NCBI GenBank assembly: GCA_947627085.1
Contig: CANQUO010000018.1
Location: 1 to 17,749, forward strand
Origin: an uncultured Oscillospiraceae bacterium
Lineage (GTDB): Bacteria > Bacillota > Clostridia > Oscillospirales > Oscillospiraceae
Reading direction: 5' to 3'
Length of the DNA stretch: 17,749 nt
Positions 7,173-13,348 of the stretch are shown piece by piece; the stretch's first letter is position 1; each line of letters begins with the position of its first letter. The notes under the pieces are model-generated. The model saw nothing but the letters and a program-made list of their open reading frames with translations. It had not been told where the DNA came from and did no database searches. A program made the position numbers and the translations under genes.

Positions 7173-7837
7173 TCGGCCAGCTTGAAGCCGATGCCCCAAA
7201 CCGTTTCAATATGATCCGTGCCGGAGGCTTCCGATAACTTTCTGCGGAGGTTGCTGATATGCTGTTTTAAGGAGCGCTCCGTACAATCAGGGGTATCCAG
7301 ACTGATGTGATCCAGTAAGGCGCCTTTGGATATGGTCTGTTTCGGATTTGTCATGAGCAGCTTGAGAATGGCGTATTCCGTCCGGGTCAGCTTTACAGAC
7401 TGCCCGCCCGCGGTCACATCAAAAGTAACGGTATCCAATGTTAAATCACCGGCTGTTAATACAGAAGAAGAATCCGGCTTTTCCGCCTTACGAAACTGCA
7501 CGGCGATACGGGCGAGAAGCTCCGCTGTGTCAAACGGCTTGGAGATATAGTCGGCCGCGCCGCCAAGCAGAAGGTTTACCTTATCCTGAACGTCCACCTT
7601 TGCGCTCAGGACAATGACAGGTATTCCTTTTATGCGCGGCAGCACCTCTTCCCCGGGAAGACCCGGGAGCATCAAATCAAGAAGAATCAAATCGGGTTTG
7701 TTCTGTGAGAGCAGATAGAGCGCCTCGGTTCCGGAATAAGCGCGGGTCACCGCGTAGCCCTCGTTTTCTAATATCTCAGATAAGGCGTCTCCGATATGTA
7801 TATCATCATCAATAATAGCGATTGTTTTCATCTGCAT
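7163..7837 (-). CDS. OmpR-family response regulator of the ABC exporter cassette
   Basis: This encodes 224 residues. The ATG at 7837 sits behind AGGAAGGG; a second ATG two codons later is equally usable. The receiver domain is about residues 3-115: acidic residues D10-D12, phospho-acceptor D54 in LILLDLMLPG, Ser78 in VIVLSAK, and Lys100 in YISKPF. The C-terminal winged helix is about 128-222, with LTRTEYAILKLLM, the SLKQHISNLRRKL recognition helix and TVWGIGFKL, as in OmpR/PhoB/VanR. It precedes the ATPase, permease and kinase genes on the same strand and has its own promoter. The likely circuit is kinase to regulator to exporter promoter, supported by the direct repeat that overlaps this gene's own stop codon. 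Confidence 0.92.
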   Translation of the reverse strand: MQMKTIAIIDDDIHIGDALSEILENEGYAVTRAYSGTEALYLLSQNKPDLILLDLMLPGLPGEEVLPRIKGIPVIVLSAKVDVQDKVNLLLGGAADYISKPFDTAELLARIAVQFRKAEKPDSSSVLTAGDLTLDTVTFDVTAGGQSVKLTRTEYAILKLLMTNPKQTISKGALLDHISLDTPDCTERSLKQHISNLRRKLSEASGTDHIETVWGIGFKLAEKS

Positions 7838-7933
7838 TTCCCTTCCTCTTTTTGATATTTTCCTTATCTACTTTATAATTTTTGTCTCATTGTCAAAAAT
7901 CATTTGTTTATCTCCCTTTTCCGCCTATTTTAT

Positions 7934-7962
7934 ATTATACCTGGTCAGCCGAATAAAGGCAA
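7934..7962 (-). promoter_or_regulatory. Sigma-A promoter of the OmpR-type regulator operon
   Basis: On the minus strand TTGCCT (7962-7957) and a perfect TATAAT (7939-7934) are 17 bases apart. The predicted start is near 7927, leaving a 90-base leader. A second weaker possibility nearer the gene is a TTGACA on the minus strand in the 7880s, but it lacks a good -10 at normal spacing. Confidence 0.65.
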
Positions 7963-8115
7963 CAGCTTACAGCGGATATCAGGGAAAGCCATAAAAAGCC
8001 AGAAAAGAGGGGCGAGAGCCGCGACAAAGCCGGAAGCGGCCGCTTTATCTCCCCGTGTTACCCCATCTATTTGACGGACGACAGCGTGAACAAACGGATA
8101 TGTACCTGAAATGCT

Positions 8116-8144
8116 TTGCAAAGCGCGGAAAACGGTGGTAGAAT
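8116..8144 (+). promoter_or_regulatory. Sigma-A promoter of the eCIS-core/inositol-kinase-like gene
   Basis: TTGCAA (8116-8121) and TAGAAT (8139-8144) are 17 bases apart, with a predicted start near 8151. The gene therefore has its own promoter and is not part of a visible operon. Confidence 0.6.
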
Positions 8145-8257
8145 AATAATGAAAGATTGTCTCGACCCACGCCGGAAGGAGAGGCGCGGGCGGCGGGACC
8201 GACGGTCGGATTTGTCCGGTGTTGCGGACTGTGAATCATGACAGGAGGGAGGTTATC

Positions 8258-9961
8258 ATGTACTCCTTTGAAGCAACGGAAAAAACCGCTACGGTCATGA
8301 ACGGGAAGGCCGGCGCTGAGACCAACGCCGTCGACGGCGGGCTCGGGGTGCCGAATTCGTCCATGAGCGCCGCCGGAGACGCCGGAGCGGGCGACAGGAA
8401 CGGAGGCGGCAGGCCGTCTCTGGAGCAGGGCATGAGGGACAAGATCGCCTCGCACTTCGGGGATATACAGGGCGTAAAGGTACACTACAACTCGCCCATG
8501 CCAGGGCTCGTTGACGCCGAGGCGTACACCCGGGGCGACGACGTCTACCTCGCCCCCGGACAGGAGCGCCACCTGCCCCACGAGCTGGGCCACGTGGTCC
8601 AGCAGAGGCGCGGGTCCGTGCCCACCACAGAGCGCATCGCCGGCATGGCCGCCAACACCGATCCGGCCCTTGAGCAGGAGGCCGACGTATTGGGGCGGCA
8701 GTTCCGGGGCGTCATGCCCGACACCGGCATGGGCGATACGATGGAATACGGCCCCGTCTCCACAGCCGCCCCGGCGGCCTTCGCCCCGGTGCAGATGGCC
8801 GGACACAGGGGCGTCATGATATTCGGCAACGGCAAGATCATGAAGCGCATCGAGAGGAACGAGTACGGAAGCTTCAAAAAGGTCAAGGAAGAGCAGGATA
8901 GCGAAGACCCGGAGGTCAGCAGGCGCGCCAATGCCGCTTTCCCCCATATACACAACGTTTTCGAAAACGCCAGCGAGCTTGGCGACGCCCCCGAGGGCTA
9001 CGACCCGGAAAAATTCCGCAAGTGGAAGAAAGCCGGCAGCAGCGACGACTGCTACGTCGAGATGGAGAGCCTGGGCGGCAGTAACGTGTCAATAAAGGAC
9101 TTCAAGGTGGGCACCTCCTCCGCCAACGCCGGCGAGCTCTTCAATCACAGACACAAGGGCACCTTCAAGGGCGCCATGAAGAAACAAAAGAGGATGAACC
9201 AGAACGACGACGCCCGCTCCGAGACCGCCAAATACGGCCTTCGCGACTCCGATGTCATCCAGCACGGCATAAATCCCATACGCAAGTTCTTGGCGGGCCA
9301 GAATATAAAGACCCTGGAGTCCGTGCGCAGGCAGGTCAAGGGCCGCCAGTACGCGCAGGACAGTCGTGTGATCCAGGACCTGGAAGCCATAGAGAACTAC
9401 TTCAAGCTGTCCGATACCGTATACATAGCCTCCAGCGTCATCGTCCAGTGGCATAATGATCCCAAGGATGCCAAGGAGGACAGGGCGAGGCTCATAGACC
9501 TGGCACACCCCTTCAGCAGGGACGAGTTTCCGGAGGACTTTGAGGAGATCAAAAAGGGCATGCTCCTGGGCATCAGGAACGTGAAGAACCTCCTCACCGG
9601 CAAGGAGCTCCAGACGGCCGACGAGGAGGCCGCCGCCGACCAGGCCGAGGCGGATCGGGCTACCCAGGCCCAGAACGACGCCGAAGCAGACCTTCCACCC
9701 GCCACGTCATCCGGCGAGACGGACACTGCGGACCAGCCCCCCGCGGCTCTTGTCGCCACCGGCCAGGAGTCCGCCAATGCCGAGCATCAGGCGGAGCAGG
9801 CCGGCCTGACCGAGCGCGGCCCCGAGTCCACCGCCTCACCGGCATCGGGCGGGGACGCCGGCGCCGGCGAGGGAGGAGCACAGCCGTCGTCCCAGGGGGA
9901 CTCCGGCCGCAAATCCGGAGGCTTCTGGAATTGGCTCAAACGGCTCTTCCGGCGAGGGTAG
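8258..9961 (+). CDS. eCIS-core (DUF4157) protein fused to an inositol polyphosphate kinase-like domain
   Basis: This encodes 567 residues. I start it at ATG 8258 behind GGAGGGAGG, 5 bases away. Residues 1-53 are low-complexity and have no signal peptide. Residues about 54-145 match the eCIS-core domain DUF4157: AYTRGDDVYLAPG, zinc-protease motif HELGH (108-112) within HVVQQRRG, and EQEAD (139-143), a likely third ligand. Residues about 178-448 carry the motif series of the inositol polyphosphate kinase family in order: VQMAGH (178-183), GKIMKR with Lys196, EYGSF (202-206), hinge-like YVEMESL, D281-x-K283-x-G285 (family PxxxDxKxG, here lacking the Pro), SSV (392-394; family SSLL), and IDLAH (413-417; family IDFAH, metal-binding Asp414). 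Residues 450-552 are disordered, Ala/Glu/Gly-rich. The tail GGFWNWLKRLFRRG is basic and amphipathic. It is probably an effector or toxin; the function is inferred. Confidence 0.85.
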   Translation: MYSFEATEKTATVMNGKAGAETNAVDGGLGVPNSSMSAAGDAGAGDRNGGGRPSLEQGMRDKIASHFGDIQGVKVHYNSPMPGLVDAEAYTRGDDVYLAPGQERHLPHELGHVVQQRRGSVPTTERIAGMAANTDPALEQEADVLGRQFRGVMPDTGMGDTMEYGPVSTAAPAAFAPVQMAGHRGVMIFGNGKIMKRIERNEYGSFKKVKEEQDSEDPEVSRRANAAFPHIHNVFENASELGDAPEGYDPEKFRKWKKAGSSDDCYVEMESLGGSNVSIKDFKVGTSSANAGELFNHRHKGTFKGAMKKQKRMNQNDDARSETAKYGLRDSDVIQHGINPIRKFLAGQNIKTLESVRRQVKGRQYAQDSRVIQDLEAIENYFKLSDTVYIASSVIVQWHNDPKDAKEDRARLIDLAHPFSRDEFPEDFEEIKKGMLLGIRNVKNLLTGKELQTADEEAAADQAEADRATQAQNDAEADLPPATSSGETDTADQPPAALVATGQESANAEHQAEQAGLTERGPESTASPASGGDAGAGEGGAQPSSQGDSGRKSGGFWNWLKRLFRRG

Positions 9962-9995
9962 ACACCGCCGCCCCGGAGATAACTAAAGATATGAA

Positions 9996-10036
9996 AAGCT
10001 GCCCATTCCCCGGACACGCCGGGAAATGGGCAGCTT
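9996..10036. terminator. Strong hairpin between convergent genes, likely bidirectional terminator
   Basis: Arms AAGCTGCCCATT (9996-10007) and AATGGGCAGCTT (10025-10036) pair over 12 bp, and an inner CCCGG/CCGGG stem extends them. On the minus strand the stem is followed by TTTTCATATC, so it can end transcripts arriving from the methyltransferase side. On the plus strand it comes 34 bases after the effector stop but lacks a long T-run. The dispersed structured element begins at its last base. Confidence 0.6.
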
Positions 10037-10241
10037 CAGTTTGTCAAAAAACTCAAATCGAGCATTTTTTCCGGCGGCATGTATGTCGGAAAAAATACCT
10101 TTTGTCGCCCAAGTGTGCCCCGCAGAGGTGCGCGCAGGGCGACAGCAGGAAGATTTTGCGTGAATTTCGCAAAATTCACGCAAAATCTTCCGCACGTTCC
10201 CCTTTGTCGGAAAAGGCCGCAGGCCTTTTTCGACAATCTGA
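10036..10241. repeat. Dispersed structured element, copy 1 (four stem-loops, imperfect terminal inverted repeats)
   Basis: This 206-base sequence recurs at 15766-15970. The ends are imperfect inverted repeats: left TCAGTTTGTCAAAAA, right, read on the other strand, TCAGATTGTCGAAAAA. Inside are four stem-loops: 10065-10095 (TTTTTTCCG/CGGAAAAAA), 10104-10143 (GTCGCCC/GGGCGAC with an inner stem), 10148-10191 (a perfect 20-bp stem with loop CGCA) and 10204-10236 (TTGTCG/CGACAA with inner AAAAGGCC/GGCCTTTT). It fills the space between two convergent genes and is flanked by hairpins on both sides (9996-10036 and GCCGCGAAGCGGC at 10242-10254). It could be a MITE-like non-autonomous element or a repeated structured RNA. 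Confidence 0.8.
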
Positions 10242-10259
10242 GCCGCGAAGCGGCGGGGA

Positions 10260-11483
10260 CTATATCACCTGAAAAATATAGAATTTAAGATACTCCGTCT
10301 CCGGCGCGGTCCACAATATGGGGTGGTCGGGGGACTGCTTGCGGGTCTCCACCTCGCGGAGCTCTCTTTTGGCGTCAACGGCGGCCTCGCGGAGCATGCG
10401 CTCAAACTGGACCATGGGCATGAAGTGACTGCAGGAGGCGGTACACAGATACCCGCCCCGGGGGAGGAGCGACATCGCCCGGTAGTTTATCTCCTTATAC
10501 CCCCGGTAGGCGCTTTCGGCGGTACCGCGAGATTTTGTAAAGGCCGGGGGATCGAGTATGATGAGGTCGTAGTCGCGCTTGCCGCCGCCCGCCAGCTCCG
10601 GAAGGAGGTCAAAGACGTCGGCCTTCACAAAGTCGATTTTGTCCGAAAGGCCGTTGCGCCCGGCGTTCCTTCTCGCCATATCGAGGGCGGTCGAGGACAC
10701 GTCCACCGCCGTCACACGCTCCGCCCCGCCCGCGGCGGCGTTCAGGGCGAAGGACCCGGTGTGGGTAAAGCAGTCCAGCACGCGCCTGCCCTTCGCTATT
10801 CGGGCCACGGCCAGGCGGTTATACTTCTGGTCCAGGAAAAAGCCGGTTTTCTGGCCGTTTTCCACGTCAACGGCGTAATATATGCCGTTTTCGCGTATCT
10901 CCGTCACCGGGCTTTCGGGGTGGGCCTCCCCGGGGAGGCCGTACCAGCCCTTATACTCCTCAAGGCCCTCCAGCGCCCGGGATGAGAGGTCGTTGCGCTC
11001 GAAAACGCCGTCTACGGTCTGGCCGTCGGCCCGCAGGACCTTCACGATGAGGGGCAATATGAGGTCCTTCAGCCGCTCCATGCCGCGGGAGAGTATCTGT
11101 ACGGAGAGGAGATTTGAAAACCTGTCCACCGTAAGGCCGGGAAAGCCGTCGGCCTCGCCGAATATGACGCGGCAACAGCTTATATCTCCGCCCATCACCG
11201 CCTTGCGGTACTCCCAGGCGTAGCGTATCCTCCGCTCCCAGAAGGCGGCGTCAAATCTGTCGTTGGCGTTGCGGGAGATGATTCGCGCCCTTATCTTGCT
11301 CTTCTCCGATATGAGCCCCGTGCCGAGGTACCGGCCCTTCTCGGTGACCACATCCGCAAGCGCGCCGTTTTCGCACTCCGGCGACGACAGCACGTCGCTC
11401 TCATAAAGCCATGGGTGGCCGGTCTCCAGCCATCTGGCGCCCTTTTGGGTAACGACTAATCGCGGATATCCGCGCTCCTTCAT
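10260..11483 (-). CDS. rlmI: 23S rRNA (cytosine-C5) methyltransferase, RlmI family (PUA + Rossmann domain)
   Basis: This encodes 407 residues. The ATG at 11483 follows GGGAGGGAT. The N-terminal PUA domain (about 1-75) begins PRLVVTQKGARWLETGHPWLYESDV. The middle region has the family's QKTGFFLDQKYNR (211-223). The SAM-binding Rossmann domain follows: motif I VLDCFTHTGSFALNAA (235-250), acidic VTAVDVS (258-263), DFVKADVFD, and the catalytic-loop motif LIILDPPAF (307-315). Cys351 in CTASCSHFM is the expected catalytic region near the C-terminus. By family it methylates a cytosine of 23S rRNA (C1962 in Escherichia coli numbering). Length and motif order agree with RlmI/YwbD proteins; the exact target in this organism is inferred. 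The gene is close behind a terminator hairpin (11501-11530). Confidence 0.85.
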   Translation of the reverse strand: MKERGYPRLVVTQKGARWLETGHPWLYESDVLSSPECENGALADVVTEKGRYLGTGLISEKSKIRARIISRNANDRFDAAFWERRIRYAWEYRKAVMGGDISCCRVIFGEADGFPGLTVDRFSNLLSVQILSRGMERLKDLILPLIVKVLRADGQTVDGVFERNDLSSRALEGLEEYKGWYGLPGEAHPESPVTEIRENGIYYAVDVENGQKTGFFLDQKYNRLAVARIAKGRRVLDCFTHTGSFALNAAAGGAERVTAVDVSSTALDMARRNAGRNGLSDKIDFVKADVFDLLPELAGGGKRDYDLIILDPPAFTKSRGTAESAYRGYKEINYRAMSLLPRGGYLCTASCSHFMPMVQFERMLREAAVDAKRELREVETRKQSPDHPILWTAPETEYLKFYIFQVI

Positions 11484-11500
11484 TTTATCCCTCCCGTCTC

Positions 11501-11530
11501 AAAAGCCCGGGGCCCTGACGGGTCCCGGGC
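11501..11530 (-). terminator. Intrinsic terminator between the isomerase-like gene and rlmI
   Basis: On the minus strand, GCCCGGG (11530-11524) and CCCGGGC (11511-11505) form a GC stem, extended inward by CCC/GGG, followed by TTTT. It lies 32 bases after the isomerase stop and only 18 bases before the rlmI start codon, leaving no room for an rlmI promoter downstream of it. Confidence 0.7.
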
Positions 11531-11562
11531 GGTTGAAAATTATCGGATATTTTCCGGCGGTT

Positions 11563-13041
11563 TCACGCCCAGGGGTTTTCGGTGGGGTAGGGGAGAGCTT
11601 TGGGCTGGTTGTAGGCTATGTCCTTCACGCCCAAAAGCTTCAGTACCTCGAAGAGGGCCTTTCCGCAGTGGGCGAAGGCCACGGCACCGTGGTGGGGATA
11701 GCGCTTCTCGATGAGCACGTGGCGGTAGAAGCGGCCCATCTCCGGGATTGCGAACACGCCGATGCCGCCGAAGCTCCGGGTGGCCACGGGCAGGACCTGG
11801 CCCTGGGCCACGTAGGAGCGGAGCGTACCCTCGCTGTCGCACTGGAGGCGGTAGAAGGTGATGTCGCCGGGGGCGATGTCGCCCTCCAGGGTGCCCCGGG
11901 TGAAGTCCGGCTCGCTCCCCTCGGGCTCCAGGAGCCTGTGCTGGATGAGCTGGTACTTGATGGCCCGGGCCTCGCACATCTTGCACTCCGGCGTGTTGCC
12001 GCAGTGGAAGCCCATAAAGGTGTCGGTGAGGGCGCAGTCGAATTTGCCCTTTATGTCCTCGTCATAAATATACTTGGGCACGGAGTTGTTGATATCGAGG
12101 AGCGTCACGGCGTCATTGGTCACGCAGGCGCCTATGTACTCGGAGAGGGCGCCGTAGATGTCCACCTCGCAGGCCACGGGTATGCCCCGGGAGGCGAGGC
12201 GGGAATTTACATAGCAGGGCTCGAAGCCGAAGCTCTCCGGGAAGGCCGGCCAGCACTTGTTGGCGAAGGCCACGTATTTTCTCGCGCCCTTGTGCTTCTC
12301 CGCCCAGTCAAGGAGCGTGAGCTCAAACTGGGCAAGGCGCTCGTTCATCTCCGGGAAGTACTTGCCCTCGCCCATCTCCCTTGCCATATCCTCGCAGACC
12401 GCCGGGATGCGTGGGTCGCCGGCGTGGGCCTTGTAGGAGACGAGAAGGTCGAGCTCCGAATTTTCCTCCACCTCAACGCCCAGCTCGTAAAGGCCCTTTA
12501 TGGGCGCGTTGCAGGCGAAGAAGTCCTGGGGACGGGGGCCGAAGGTGATTATCTTGAGGTTTTTGACGCCGATGACCGCCCTCGCTATGGGCACAAACTC
12601 GGCTATCATGCCGGCGATATCCTCGGCGGTGCCCACGGGGTACTCGGGGATGTAGGCCCTCAGATGGCGCAACCCTAAGTTATAGGAGCAGTTGAGCATG
12701 CCGCAGTAGGCGTCGCCGCGGCCGTTTATCATGTCCCCGTCGCCCTCGGCGGCGGAGACGTACATGCAGGGGCCGTCGAATTTTTGGGCTATAAGGGTCT
12801 CCGGCGTCTCGGGGCCGAAGTTGCCAAGGAACACCACGAGCGCGTTGCACCCGGCGTTTTTCACATCCTCCACGGCCTTCACGGCGTCAAGCTCGTTTTC
12901 AACGGTCAGCGGGCACTCGTAGATATCGCCCTTATAGGCGGCGACGATGTTCTTCCTTCTCTGGGTGGAGAGGGCAATGGGAAAGCAGTCGCGGCTGACG
13001 GCGACTATTCCCAACTTTACCTCGGGGATATTCGGGGACAT
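11563..13041 (-). CDS. L-fucose/L-arabinose isomerase-fold family protein
   Basis: This encodes 492 residues. The ATG at 13041 is preceded by GGAGGT at ideal spacing. The sequence follows the FucI/AraA architecture: an N-terminal substrate-recognition half with VFLGNFGPETPETLIAQKFDGP (about 70-91, here split by FGPETPE), and a catalytic half. Candidate metal ligands are Glu292 in ACEVDIYGALSEYIG and Asp316 in LLDINNS, corresponding to the Glu and Asp ligands of FucI, and a His pair H450-H451 near the C-terminus (PHHGAVAFAH). It also has several Cys (HCGNTPECKMCEARA). By family it would interconvert an aldose and a ketose or bind a related sugar. Assignment as a true L-fucose isomerase is not justified: no fucose or arabinose pathway genes are adjacent. 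The upstream gene is mrp, 307 bases away across a repeat cluster. Confidence 0.75.
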   Translation of the reverse strand: MSPNIPEVKLGIVAVSRDCFPIALSTQRRKNIVAAYKGDIYECPLTVENELDAVKAVEDVKNAGCNALVVFLGNFGPETPETLIAQKFDGPCMYVSAAEGDGDMINGRGDAYCGMLNCSYNLGLRHLRAYIPEYPVGTAEDIAGMIAEFVPIARAVIGVKNLKIITFGPRPQDFFACNAPIKGLYELGVEVEENSELDLLVSYKAHAGDPRIPAVCEDMAREMGEGKYFPEMNERLAQFELTLLDWAEKHKGARKYVAFANKCWPAFPESFGFEPCYVNSRLASRGIPVACEVDIYGALSEYIGACVTNDAVTLLDINNSVPKYIYDEDIKGKFDCALTDTFMGFHCGNTPECKMCEARAIKYQLIQHRLLEPEGSEPDFTRGTLEGDIAPGDITFYRLQCDSEGTLRSYVAQGQVLPVATRSFGGIGVFAIPEMGRFYRHVLIEKRYPHHGAVAFAHCGKALFEVLKLLGVKDIAYNQPKALPYPTENPWA

Positions 13042-13076
13042 GGTGGTTACCTCCTTAAAATTAAAAATAAAATATT

Positions 13077-13347
13077 CCTATTTGGCTCCCCTTAGCCCTG
13101 AAAGGGCGTCAAGGGGAGCTGTCACGGGCGAAGCCCGTGACTGAAGGGTCCTCCCCCGATTCCGCTCCGCACCTCGAAAACCGGTGGGAGCTGTCCGGGC
13201 ATCGCCCGGACTGAGGGGTCCTCCCTTTTTCCTATTTGGCTCCCCCCCCCTTGGGGGAGCTGTCCGGGCGTAGCCCGGACTGAAGGGGCGCTCCGACAAC
13301 CTCCCGCCCGTTAAACCGTGGGAGCTGTCGCGAAGCGACTGAAGGGG
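13077..13347. repeat. Cluster of four related palindromic intergenic repeats
   Basis: Four copies of GGGAGCTGTC, a variable stem-loop, and GACTGAAGGG or GACTGAGGGG occur at 13077-13148, 13184-13218, 13229-13287 and 13318-13347. The loop-adjacent core is GCGAAGC, GCATCGC or GCGTAGC with arms of different length, so each unit is itself a dyad. Units 1 and 3 share an extended left part beginning TTCCTATTTGGCTCCCC. The last unit adjoins the mrp stop codon. The region 13042-13348 has no gene; apart from the repeats it contains only an AT-rich leader before the isomerase-like gene. These resemble REP-type repeats seen in related Firmicutes; their role is unknown. Confidence 0.8.
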
Positions 13348-13348
13348 C

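Larger units (their letters stand above)
7838..8257. other. Divergent intergenic region between the regulator operon and the eCIS-core/kinase gene
   Basis: No gene is seen in these 420 bases. They hold the leftward promoter at 7934-7962 with a roughly 90-base leader, a perfect 12-bp palindrome AAGCGGCCGCTT at 8034-8045 near the middle, and the rightward promoter at 8116-8144 with a roughly 107-base GC-rich leader. That leader contains short dyads, such as CCGACGGTCGG near 8199-8209. The half toward 7838 is AT-rich and the half toward 8257 GC-rich, so the compositional border of the cassette falls here. Confidence 0.6.

Noticed and set aside
8034..8045. Palindrome AAGCGGCCGCTT as an operator or terminator
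   Set aside because: It is a GC-rich 12-mer with no T-run and not positioned at either promoter; it may be chance, so it is only mentioned within the intergenic entry.
8045..8953. A 302-residue minus-strand open frame
   Set aside because: It is antisense to the eCIS-core gene and its promoter region and has no recognisable domain or ribosome site.
8258..9961. A complete contractile injection system
   Set aside because: No sheath, tube, baseplate, spike or ATPase gene occurs in the window; only the eCIS-core domain protein is present.
10079..10288. Short open frames inside the structured element, with similar peptides (MYVGKN, PSVP, RGARRATAG) in copy 2
   Set aside because: The shared peptide follows from shared DNA. 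Differences between copies preserve stem pairing, not codons, and the frames cross perfect palindromes with no ribosome site.
10323..10985. A 220-residue plus-strand open frame
   Set aside because: It is antisense to the RlmI-type methyltransferase, which has full family motifs.
11533..12678. A 381-residue plus-strand open frame
   Set aside because: It lies antisense to the isomerase-like gene, has Val/Gly/His-biased composition typical of a shadow of a GC-rich gene, and shows no ribosome site or family motifs.
13077..13347. Possible CRISPR array
   Set aside because: Each unit is a palindrome with variable arms, spacing is irregular, there are only four units and no cas genes.
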